Shown piece by piece: positions 6,708 to 12,433 of a stretch of DNA of 12,492 nucleotides; the stretch's first letter is position 1; each line of letters opens with the position of its first letter. Made by a program: the position numbers and the translations under genes. The DNA comes from an uncultured Clostridia bacterium (GTDB lineage: Bacteria > Bacillota > Clostridia > Christensenellales > Borkfalkiaceae): positions 1 to 12,492 of the forward strand of contig CANREU010000031.1 of the NCBI GenBank assembly GCA_947629725.1. Direction: 5' to 3'. The notes beneath the pieces were generated by a model, which saw nothing but the letters and a program-made list of their open reading frames with translations, was not told where the DNA came from and did no database searches.

Positions 6708-7112
6708 CCCTTGCCCTCCTTTGGGGGCGAGGGCAACATCTCGGCGCCCCTTTTTCACATCATTCCGAACGAAGTGAAGGCGAAGTACGAAGTCCGCACG
6801 TTTTGCTGCTCCCCCCACCCTGCCTCCCCCCTCAAGTATAAGGGGGGAGGCAAGAGGACGGATACTCCCCCCTCAAACGAGGGAGGAGGTTTTACTATGC
6901 GAAAGACGTACAAAAACGTCATGTTGAGCGTAGTCGAAACATGACCTTATTATAATGAGGATACCCTTCGACAAGCTCAGGGTGACGTATTTTATTGCAG
7001 GGCAGGAGAACACGCTCTTCCGCACCCCCCTACCCCCCTCCCACGGAAGGGGAGGGCAAGAGTGAAAATACTTTCCTCTCAAGGAGAAGGCAAGAAAGCG
7101 GGAGAATAGAAA
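6708..7112. repeat. Gene-free region with dispersed hairpin repeats
   Basis: No supportable gene lies here. Recognisable units are a TTGCCCTC/GAGGGCAA hairpin at 6711-6736 and a block at about 6743-6835 related to 9891-9984. Within that block 6761-6811 differs from 9910-9960 at about four positions. Next come a hairpin containing CTCAAGTATAAGG at about 6824-6853, shared with about 5389-5420 and 10155-10187, a variant containing CTCAAACGAGGG at about 6867-6888, and the covarying inverted pair at 6916-6988. Weaker relatives lie at about 7024-7095. The open frame on the minus strand here is repeat-derived. Confidence 0.75.
6916..6988. repeat. Inverted pair of interspersed hairpins with compensatory stems
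   Basis: The plus-strand copy (6916-6945) has stem ATGTT/AACAT (extended by GTC/GAC) and loop GAGCGTAGTCGA. The minus-strand copy (6963-6988) has stem ACCCT/AGGGT and loop GAGCTTGTCGA. Both begin ACGTC when read 5'->3' on their own strand. The loops are nearly the same, while three of the five core base pairs differ in a compensatory way. This is the CTGAGCTTGTCGAAGGG type of repeat known from many bacterial genomes. Confidence 0.85.
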
Positions 7113-7144
7113 GCGGCGGGCGCTCTGCGCCCGCCGCGATTTTT
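7113..7144. terminator. Strong GC hairpin, terminator-like on plus strand
   Basis: GCGGCGGGCGC (7113-7123), loop TCT and GCGCCCGCCGC (7127-7137) form a perfect 11-bp stem followed by GATTTTT on the plus strand. On the minus strand the trailing sequence is TTTCTATT, so it may also back up termination of the cysteine-rich gene. Paired with the hairpin at 7149-7176. Confidence 0.65.
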
Positions 7145-7148
7145 CCGT

Positions 7149-7176
7149 AAAACCGCACAATGGGGTGCGGTTTTTT
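7149..7176. terminator. Bidirectional terminator after the cysteine-rich gene
   Basis: AAAACCGCAC (7149-7158), a 6-base loop and GTGCGGTTTT (7165-7174) form a perfect 10-bp stem. The T-run is six on the plus strand (7171-7176) and four on the minus strand. It lies 35 bases after the stop codon of the minus-strand gene at 7211-7864 and is its most likely terminator. Confidence 0.75.
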
Positions 7177-7210
7177 CGATCCCGTAGTGTGTTCGCCCAT
7201 AAGGGCATGG

Positions 7211-7864
7211 CTATTTTCTGCTACACGCCTTGCCCTGCGGGTAGAGCGGGAGCTCGAAAAAGCCCGAGCAGACCTCCTGCGAATATTCCTGCGCGGGAGG
7301 GATGGCGCAATAGCCGTAGCTCGGCACGAGGAGCTCGACCTGCATCGCCACCTTCAAAATACAGGTGACGCAGGCGCCGATCGTGAAGGAGTTCGTGGCC
7401 GCGTCGAACGTCCCCTCGGGGGAGACGCAGGAGACGGCCGCCGTCACCGTGAAGGGCATGACGGATGCGGGCGGGACGTACATGAGCACGTCTTCCGTGA
7501 GCACGACGGAGCTTGTCGCCTTGCCCTCCACGCCGTTCGCGTCGACATACACGATCTCGATGGGGAGGGTCACCGTCGCCTGCACCCGCGCGCACTGGTT
7601 CTCGGGCTGGCGCTCGATGATGAGGTCGGAGACCGTACCCTGTGCCGTCGTGGAGCGCGCGCTGACGAAGGTGAGGGGATATGTAGGATCTGCGGGCACG
7701 GGATCGGAGATCGCCGCGCTGTAACCCTCGAGACGGGTCTGGATGATGCCCGCGTCGAAGATCTTTTCCGCCTGGATACACGCCTTCTCGCACAGTCCGT
7801 TCAACGGGTTCCCCGTGAGAACGCCGGGGCAGCGGTCGGACGAAAAATTGGAAAAGAATGACAT
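7211..7864 (-). CDS. Conserved-looking cysteine-rich protein of unknown function, possibly spore-associated
   Basis: I cannot name this 217-residue protein. It has ten cysteines (12, 25, 29, 91, 146, 165, 168, 186, 199, 214), including a CVTC motif at 165-168. The start is MSFFSNFSSDRCPGVLTGNP and continues GLCEKACIQAEKIFDAG, a style I associate with uncharacterised Clostridia proteins. The middle (about 60-180) alternates short hydrophobic and polar stretches, suggesting beta structure. No signal peptide or membrane helix is visible, so export by Sec is unlikely. SD GGAGGT (7870-7875, minus strand) lies five bases before the ATG. The frame is open throughout and the gene ends before a good terminator. 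A CATACAAT box 39 bases upstream, plus LysM and SpoVB-like neighbours, hints at expression during sporulation; that is inference. Confidence 0.8.
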   Translation of the reverse strand: MSFFSNFSSDRCPGVLTGNPLNGLCEKACIQAEKIFDAGIIQTRLEGYSAAISDPVPADPTYPLTFVSARSTTAQGTVSDLIIERQPENQCARVQATVTLPIEIVYVDANGVEGKATSSVVLTEDVLMYVPPASVMPFTVTAAVSCVSPEGTFDAATNSFTIGACVTCILKVAMQVELLVPSYGYCAIPPAQEYSQEVCSGFFELPLYPQGKACSRK

Positions 7865-7903
7865 TTGTTACCTCCGTGTAAGCAAACCTTATCGGTTTAT
7901 TGC

Positions 7904-7911
7904 ATTGTATG
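7904..7911 (-). promoter_or_regulatory. Candidate mother-cell sigma factor -10 box (CATACAAT)
   Basis: On the minus strand, CATACAAT lies 39 bases upstream of the cysteine-rich gene. It matches the sigma-E -10 consensus (CATACA[AC]T) exactly and the sigma-K one (CATAnnnTA) except for its last base. No clean sigma-E -35 is found at 13-15 bases; an AC dinucleotide lies 16 bases upstream, loosely compatible with sigma-K. There is no good sigma-A -35 either. Confidence 0.4.
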
Positions 7912-7935
7912 CGGACGGAGGCGCGCCGTGATACT

Positions 7936-8220
7936 TCAGAGGAGGACGGTCTGCCCGGGGTAGAGGGCGCGGGTGCCGTTCCGCTCGAAGAAGCGGGCGG
8001 GCGAGCCGCAGAGGAGGGTCGCGCTCTCCCCTCCCTTCACCGTGTAGAGATCGCCGCGCTCCTGCGGGATGAGGAGGACGGTCCCCTCTCCGGGATCTTT
8101 TGTGAGCCCGTTGCGGGCGGCGAGAAGGGCGGGCGGGAGACCGAAGGCGAGGGCGACGGAGCGGAGAGTCTGCCCCCTCTTCATGCGATAGACGCGGGGC
8201 ACGGGGAGGGAAAGTTCCAT
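7936..8220 (-). CDS. Small LysM-domain protein
   Basis: The 94-residue protein consists of almost nothing but LysM modules, which bind N-acetylglucosamine-containing glycans such as peptidoglycan. LysM 1 covers about 10-52 (YRMKRGQTLRSVALAFGL, ARNGLT, GTVLLIP). A second, shorter and more degenerate module covers about 58-94 (LYTVKGGESATLL, FERNGTRALYPGQTVLL). There is no signal peptide or anchor, so it may reach glycan from inside the mother cell during spore formation, as spore-coat LysM proteins do; that is inference. The start at 8220 has GGAGGT directly against the ATG, which is too close for optimal use; AGGA seven bases upstream may serve instead. It lies 71 bases upstream of the cysteine-rich gene on the same strand, possibly in one operon, and is divergent from the SpoVB-like gene 56 bases away. 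Confidence 0.82.
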   Translation of the reverse strand: MELSLPVPRVYRMKRGQTLRSVALAFGLPPALLAARNGLTKDPGEGTVLLIPQERGDLYTVKGGESATLLCGSPARFFERNGTRALYPGQTVLL

Positions 8221-8276
8221 ACCTCCATCCTATGCGCGCGTTCATATTCTTGCGACGGGGCGGAATAAAATACCGT

Positions 8277-9791
8277 ATGAACTTGTACAAGACCGCCGCC
8301 TTCGTCACCGTGTGCGCCGCCCTCGAGCACGCGCTCGGGTTTCTCTACCGCATCGTCCTCTCCCGCACCGTCGGGCCCGAGGGGCTCGGGGTGTACCAGC
8401 TCTCCCTCACGGTGTTTTTCGTCTTCCTCACCGTCTGCTCCTCGGGGCTGCCCGTCACCCTCTCCCGCACCATCGCCAAACACCGCGCCGCGCACAACAG
8501 GAGGGCGGAGGAGAGCGCCGTCTCCGCCGCCGTGAGCATCGCCCTCCTCTTCAGCGTGCCGCTCACCGTCCTCCTCTTCCTCCTGCGCGCTCCCTTTTCC
8601 CGCGTCTTTTCCGCCCCCCGCTGCGCCGACCTCTTCTACATCCTCCTCCCCGGGCTCTCGTTTACTTCGGTATACGCCGTCCTCCGCGGCAGTTTTTGGG
8701 GGAACAAGCGCTTCCTCGCCTACTCCCTCACCGAGCTCGCGGAGGAGATCGTGCGGATCTTTGCGGGGGTGTTTTTGCTCGTCCTCGCGGGCACGGGGCC
8801 CTCTTCCGTCAACCGCGCCGCCGTCGCCGTGCTCATCTCCTACCTCGTCTCCTTCGCGCTCGCCCTCGTCTGCTTCCTCGCAAAGGGGGGAAAGTTCCGC
8901 GCCCCCGGGCGGGAATTTCTGCCCCTTCTCCGCTCCGCCGCGCCCGTCACCGCCATGCGCACCGCCTCCTCCCTCGTAAACTCCCTCATCTCGGTGGTCT
9001 TCCCCATGCGCCTCATGGCGGCGGGGCTCTCCTCCGCCCGCGCGATGAGCGCCTACGGCGTGGTGTGCGGCATGGTGATGCCCGTCATCCAGACCCCCGG
9101 CACCCTCATCGGCTCCCTCGCTCTCGTGCTCGTGCCCGAGCTCTCCGAGTGTTTCTACCGCGGCGACAGGGAAAAGCTCTCCGCCCTCGTGGGCAAGGCG
9201 CTCGGCACGGCGCTTTTCATCTCCTGCCTCCTCGCGCCCTTCTTTATCGTCTGCGGAAACGAGGCGGGCATCCTCCTCTTCGGGAACGCCGAGTGCGGCA
9301 GACTGATCGCCCGCAGCGCCCTCATCCTCCTCCCCATGAGCCTCACGATGATCTCAACGAGCGTCCTCAATTCCATGAATTGCGAGCGCTACACCCTCCT
9401 CTTCTTCCTCCTCGGCTCGGGCGCCATGCTCGTCTGCGTATGGTTCTTGCCGAAATACCTCGGGAGCGGGGCGCTGCTCGTCGGCATGGCGGCGGACTAC
9501 ACCCTCACGGCGGCTTGTTCCCTTCTCCTCCTCCGCAAAAAAACGGGCAAACGCAGACATGGGTACCTCCTCCGCCTCGCCGCGGCGGCCATTCCCCCTC
9601 TTCTTTTGGGGCTCGCCGTGCGCGCCCTCTGCATGAAAGTGATGGGCTGCGTGCCCGCCCTTTTCCTTGCGGCGCTTACGGTGCTCGCGGCGGAGATCGC
9701 CCTCACCGCCCTCTTGAAACTTGCGAACTACCGCACCCTCTTCAAAAAATTCCTGCCGAAAAAGAGGGCGCAACGATCTGCCGCGACATAG
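8277..9791 (+). CDS. SpoVB-type polysaccharide/lipid flippase (MOP superfamily membrane protein)
   Basis: This is a multi-pass membrane transporter of the MurJ/SpoVB/Wzx group, which flips lipid-linked glycans across the cytoplasmic membrane. SpoVB members act in spore cortex assembly. The 504 residues are close to B. subtilis SpoVB in length and contain about a dozen or more hydrophobic helices. The N-terminus has the family pattern FLYRIVLSR followed by GPEGLGVYQ and SSGLPVTLSRTIA at about 22-67, typical of SpoVB rather than drug-efflux MATE proteins. The C-terminus is basic (FKKFLPKKRAQRS). The start is uncertain. ATG at 8277 fits the family N-terminus but has no good SD, and an in-frame ATG at 8232 has none either. 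It stands alone on the plus strand, and I see no clear terminator downstream. Whether this is SpoVB itself or a paralogue cannot be decided here. Confidence 0.87.
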   Translation: MNLYKTAAFVTVCAALEHALGFLYRIVLSRTVGPEGLGVYQLSLTVFFVFLTVCSSGLPVTLSRTIAKHRAAHNRRAEESAVSAAVSIALLFSVPLTVLLFLLRAPFSRVFSAPRCADLFYILLPGLSFTSVYAVLRGSFWGNKRFLAYSLTELAEEIVRIFAGVFLLVLAGTGPSSVNRAAVAVLISYLVSFALALVCFLAKGGKFRAPGREFLPLLRSAAPVTAMRTASSLVNSLISVVFPMRLMAAGLSSARAMSAYGVVCGMVMPVIQTPGTLIGSLALVLVPELSECFYRGDREKLSALVGKALGTALFISCLLAPFFIVCGNEAGILLFGNAECGRLIARSALILLPMSLTMISTSVLNSMNCERYTLLFFLLGSGAMLVCVWFLPKYLGSGALLVGMAADYTLTAACSLLLLRKKTGKRRHGYLLRLAAAAIPPLLLGLAVRALCMKVMGCVPALFLAALTVLAAEIALTALLKLANYRTLFKKFLPKKRAQRSAAT

Positions 9792-9977
9792 GCGGATTTT
9801 TCCGCGGATGGGCGGAGACGCACACCCCCTTGCCTGTTCCGCAAGGAGCCGCACGTCCCTTGCCTTTCCCCGCGACGCGCCCGCTCTCATGGCGCCCCCT
9901 CTTTCACGTCATTCTGAACGAAGTGAAGGCGAAGTACGAAACCCGCACGTTTTGTTGCTCCCCCCACCCCGCCCTCC

Positions 9978-10312
9978 CCCCTCAAACGAGGGAGGAGGTG
10001 AAGAACCGTAAGTCGGGCGCGCAGAAAGAAACCCCCTGCCTCTGGCGGGGGGGATCAAGGGAGGTGGCAATCGAAAACCGTGGGCAACCCTCACCCTATC
10101 GCCCGCACGCTATGATTGCTATCGAAGGGCGACACGAGGAGCAAAGCGACGAAGTACCCTCCCCCCTCAAGTATAAGGGGGGAGGCAAGAGGACACCCCT
10201 CAAACGAGGGGGGAGGTGAAGAACCGTAAGTCGGGGCGCGCAGAAAGAAACCCCCTGCCTTTGGCGGGGGGATCAAGGGGGGTGGCGATCGAAAACCGTG
10301 GGCAACCCCCAC
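9978..10312. repeat. Direct duplication of a ~117-bp unit, offset 218 bp
   Basis: The two units, about 9978-10094 and 10196-10312, both run CCTCAAACGAGG, GGAGGTGAAGAACCGTAAGT, CGCAGAAAGAAACCCCCTGC, GGCGGGG, GATCAAGG, GGTGGC, GAAAACCGTGGGCAACCC. The offset is a constant 218 bases at both ends, with only a few substitutions and balancing length changes in G-runs. The 100-base interval between them holds other repeat families, so this is a duplication of a composite segment or two insertions of the same unit. Confidence 0.85.
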
Positions 10313-10370
10313 TCCTCCCCCGCCCAGCGCACGGCGCAGCCGTGACGAATGAGGTGTTATAAACTGTTCC

Positions 10371-10408
10371 TTCCTTATTCAAAAGCAAACGAAAGGCGGA
10401 ATAAGGAA
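10371..10408. repeat. 10-bp inverted repeat upstream of pgi
   Basis: TTCCTTATTC (10371-10380) and GAATAAGGAA (10399-10408) are exact inverted repeats separated by 18 bases. There is no T-run, so it is not a clear terminator. It lies about 50 bases upstream of the pgi -35 box and could be an operator or another dispersed hairpin. Confidence 0.6.
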
Positions 10409-10458
10409 TTGCCAATCCCACTCCCCGCTTAAAATTTTTACGAATTTTCCCCTGCCGC

Positions 10459-10487
10459 TTGTTTTTCCGCCGCAAGCGTGCTATAAT
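10459..10487 (+). promoter_or_regulatory. Sigma-A promoter of pgi
   Basis: TTGTTT (10459-10464), a 17-base spacer and TATAAT (10482-10487) with extended TGC (10479-10481). The expected start is near 10494, giving a leader of about 27 bases. A CGCTTG/CAAGCG inverted repeat (10456-10461 and 10473-10478) overlaps the -35 and spacer. Confidence 0.75.
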
Positions 10488-10520
10488 GGTCGGTGGAATT
10501 CAAAAAACGGAGGAACGAAT

Positions 10521-11948
10521 ATGAGACTGACGGACGACCTGCGCAAGCAATTGCGCGTCACGGTGGACTACACCAACATGACGGACAAGTATCTCGGGGA
10601 CAAGGGCATCTCCCAAAAGACCCTCGAGGAGCAAAAAAAGCTCGCCAAAGAGGCGCATACCTATGTGGCCTCCAACCGCGGCAAAGACGAGCTCTTCATG
10701 GGCTGGACGGAGCTCCCCTACAACCAGGATGAGATTGTTTCCGACATCCTCGAAACGGCGAAAGCCATCCGCAGAAAGTTTGAGTACTTCGTCGTGCTCG
10801 GCATCGGCGGCTCGGCGCTCGGCCCCTCGATGGCGTTCTCCGCCCTCTGCCATTTGCATTACAACGACCTGCCGAAGTCCAAACGCAAGGGTCCCAAATT
10901 CTATGTGGAAGACAATGTGGACCCCGTCCGCATGAAAGAGCTTCTCGACGTCATCGACGTAAAGAAGACCTGCTTCAACGTCATCTCGAAGTCGGGCGCC
11001 ACGAGCGAGACCATGACGCAATACCTCATCGTCTCCGATCTTCTGAAAAAAGCGGGCTGCGACTTAAAGGAGCACCTCGTGTTTACGACGGACGCCGCGC
11101 GCGGCAACCTCGTAAAAATTTCCAAAGAACTCGGCGGTGTGAAGTCCTTCGTCCTCGGCGACGGCGTGGGCGGGAGGTTCTCCGAACTCTCCCCCGTGGG
11201 GCTGCTGCCCGCGGCCGTTTTGGGGATCGACATCAAGCTCCTTCTGAAGGGCGCGGCGTATATGGACAAGCTGTGCAAGACGCCCGATCTCAAAAAGAAT
11301 CCCGCCCTCGTCTCCGCAACTTTGCAATATATCGCGATGAAAGGCGGCAAGAATATCGGCGTCATGATGCCCTATTCGGATAACCTGCGCTACCTCTCCG
11401 ATTGGTACGCCCAGCTTTGGGCGGAGAGCCTCGGCAAGAATGTTCGCCTCGACGGCTCGTCCTGCCACGAGGGACAGACCCCCGTGAAGGCGCTCGGCGT
11501 CACCGACCAGCACTCGCAGGTGCAGCTCTACACCGAGGGACCGTATGACAAGGTCGTCACCTTCCTCTCCGTGGGGAGCTATAAGGAGAAGTCCCCCATC
11601 CCCCACGGCTGCGAGAACATTCCCGACGTCGGATTTTTGGGCGGGCACACGATGGAGGAACTCATCCAGGCCGAAAACAAGGCGACCGCCTACGCCCTCA
11701 CGAAGGCGGGACGGCTCAACTACACCGTGAACGTGCCCGAGATCAACGAATTCACGCTCGGCGAGCTTTTGTATTACTTTGAATTGCAGACGGCTTACGC
11801 GGGCGCGATGCTCAATATCGACACTTACAACCAGCCCGGCGTGGAAGCGGGCAAGAAGGCGACCTTCGCCCTCCTCGGCAAGCCCGGTTACGAAGGGCAG
11901 AGAAAGGAGCTCGACAACGCCGCCCCCGACCCCGCCTATATCGTGTAA
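10521..11948 (+). CDS. pgi: Glucose-6-phosphate isomerase
   Basis: This cytoplasmic enzyme interconverts glucose 6-phosphate and fructose 6-phosphate in glycolysis and gluconeogenesis. The 475 residues carry both family signatures. Signature 1 is GDGVGGRFSELSPVG at 213-227 and signature 2 is GAMLNIDTYNQPGVEAGK at 428-445. The sugar-phosphate loop SKSGATSET is at 157-165 and the glycine-rich LGIGGSALG at 93-101. The catalytic candidates are E302 in LWAESLGK, H331 in TDQHSQVQ and K445. It is the shorter bacterial form rather than the ~550-residue type of E. coli and eukaryotes. GGAGGA (10509-10514) lies six bases before the ATG. It has its own promoter and a strong terminator, so it is transcribed alone. 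Confidence 0.97.
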   Translation: MRLTDDLRKQLRVTVDYTNMTDKYLGDKGISQKTLEEQKKLAKEAHTYVASNRGKDELFMGWTELPYNQDEIVSDILETAKAIRRKFEYFVVLGIGGSALGPSMAFSALCHLHYNDLPKSKRKGPKFYVEDNVDPVRMKELLDVIDVKKTCFNVISKSGATSETMTQYLIVSDLLKKAGCDLKEHLVFTTDAARGNLVKISKELGGVKSFVLGDGVGGRFSELSPVGLLPAAVLGIDIKLLLKGAAYMDKLCKTPDLKKNPALVSATLQYIAMKGGKNIGVMMPYSDNLRYLSDWYAQLWAESLGKNVRLDGSSCHEGQTPVKALGVTDQHSQVQLYTEGPYDKVVTFLSVGSYKEKSPIPHGCENIPDVGFLGGHTMEELIQAENKATAYALTKAGRLNYTVNVPEINEFTLGELLYYFELQTAYAGAMLNIDTYNQPGVEAGKKATFALLGKPGYEGQRKELDNAAPDPAYIV

Positions 11949-11963
11949 CACCGTCTTCTCTCC

Positions 11964-12006
11964 TTCACCCGCCATTCGCCGCAGCGAATGGCGGGTGAAT
12001 TTTTTT
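11964..12006 (+). terminator. Strong intrinsic terminator after pgi
   Basis: A perfect 16-bp stem (11964-11979 with 11984-11999), a CGCA loop and seven T residues (12000-12006). It starts 15 bases after the pgi stop codon. Confidence 0.95.
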
Positions 12007-12223
12007 GTTTTCTCGGAAGAAAGCCACGGCTGCCCTTGCCCCCGTCCCGGCGCCCCTTGAGAGAGGAAAGCCACGGCTGCCCTTGCCGCCCCACCTCGGC
12101 GCCCCCTTGAGGGGGAGCTCCGCCGAAGGCGGTGAGGGGGTGTCCCGCAAAGCATGCGGTGCGGCGAGGCGGCGTAAAAAATACTGCTATGCGCTTTTCC
12201 CTCGCAAACCCCGTAAAAAACAT
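12007..12223. repeat. Gene-free repeat stretch between pgi and the riboswitch
   Basis: GAAAGCCACGGCTGCCCTTG occurs twice in tandem (starting at 12019 and 12066, 47 bases apart). Each copy is followed by a CGGCGCCCC(C)TTGAG segment. The second copy leads into the hairpin repeat at 12097-12143, a match to 5213-5267. Nothing coding is visible. Confidence 0.8.
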
Positions 12224-12252
12224 TTGACTTTGCGCTCCGACCGTGATACAAT
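12224..12252 (+). promoter_or_regulatory. Sigma-A promoter of the riboswitch-controlled gene
   Basis: TTGACT (12224-12229), a 17-base spacer and TACAAT (12247-12252). The expected start is near 12259, just ahead of the TPP aptamer. Confidence 0.85.
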
Positions 12253-12269
12253 TTCCCCGACAATCGAAT

Positions 12270-12346
12270 GAACCGTCGTGGGTGCCGAAAGGCTGAGATG
12301 ATACCATTGGAATCGGACAAGGTAATACTTGAACGAAAGAACGGAA
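12270..12346 (+). promoter_or_regulatory. TPP riboswitch aptamer (thi box)
   Basis: This RNA binds thiamine pyrophosphate and shuts off the downstream gene. The conserved core is visible: GGGTGCC, then CTGAGA (12293-12298, pyrimidine-binding side) and ATACC. P1 can form from CCGT (12273-12276) with ACGG (12341-12344). P2 is GGT/ACC, and P3 is a minimal GCC/GGC stem closed by a GAAA tetraloop (12284-12293). P4 is TCG/CGA (12313-12315 with 12334-12336), and P5 is CAAG/CTTG (12318-12321 with 12328-12331) enclosing GTAATA. The short P3 and lack of a P3a arm make it compact. The diphosphate-side consensus is somewhat diverged. Confidence 0.88.
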
Positions 12347-12362
12347 AAATCGAAGGAATGTT

Positions 12363-12395
12363 CCGCCTGCGTATTTTGCGCGGGCGGTTTTTCTT
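12363..12395 (+). terminator. Riboswitch expression-platform terminator
   Basis: CCGCCTGCG (12363-12371) pairs with CGCGGGCGG (12379-12387), including one G-U pair, over a 7-base loop, and is followed by TTTTTCTT. It sits between the TPP aptamer and the ATG at 12434. An alternative pairing of CGGAA (12342-12346) with TTCCG (12361-12365) would use both the P1 3' strand and the terminator's left arm, which is the expected antiterminator logic. Confidence 0.85.
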
Positions 12396-12433
12396 CGGCG
12401 GGGAGTTCGAGAAAAATTTTTCGGAGGTCTTGT

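Larger units (their letters stand above)
9792..10458. repeat. Gene-free region with nested and tandem repeats
   Basis: No supportable gene lies here. From left to right: degenerate TTGCC-rich sequence (about 9830-9870), the repeat block 9891-9984 related to 6743-6835, the first copy of a tandem unit (9978-10094), and the 35-bp repeat (10076-10110). A GAGGAGCAAAGCGACGAAG element of the widespread GAGGAGCGAAGCGACGAAGC repeat type follows at about 10133-10155. Then come the CTCAAGTATAAGG hairpin (about 10155-10187), the second tandem copy (10196-10312), a CACGGC/GCCGTG hairpin (10330-10344) and an inverted repeat at 10371-10408. Open frames across the tandem units on the minus strand are repeat-derived. 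Confidence 0.8.

Noticed and set aside
8242..8271. Sigma-E-like promoter (TCATATT, 15-base spacer, AATAAAAT) for the SpoVB-like gene
   Set aside because: The -35 fits well, but the -10 has two mismatches and the predicted start would fall at or after the ATG at 8277; not strong enough to annotate.
8285..8293. CATACGGTA-type box on the minus strand upstream of the LysM gene (around 8273-8281) as a sigma-K promoter
   Set aside because: The -10 motif matches, but no AC-type -35 lies 16-17 bases upstream; a chance match in a coding start is likely.
8312..10219. 635-codon open frame on the plus strand overlapping the flippase gene
   Set aside because: It is an arginine/proline-rich shadow in another frame of a GC-rich gene that runs on into repeats; no SD and no domain pattern.
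9909..10312. Two similar minus-strand open frames (VAHGFR...PPPLIPP... and relatives)
   Set aside because: They resemble each other only because they lie in the two copies of the duplicated DNA unit; no ribosome binding site and no sign of protein-level selection.
9978..10312. CRISPR array
   Set aside because: There are only two long units, spacing is not spacer-like, and the interval consists of other repeat families; no cas genes nearby.
11064..12320. 418-codon open frame on the minus strand antisense to pgi
   Set aside because: It is a shadow of pgi, runs through the pgi terminator and repeats, and resembles no protein; pgi itself has both family signatures.
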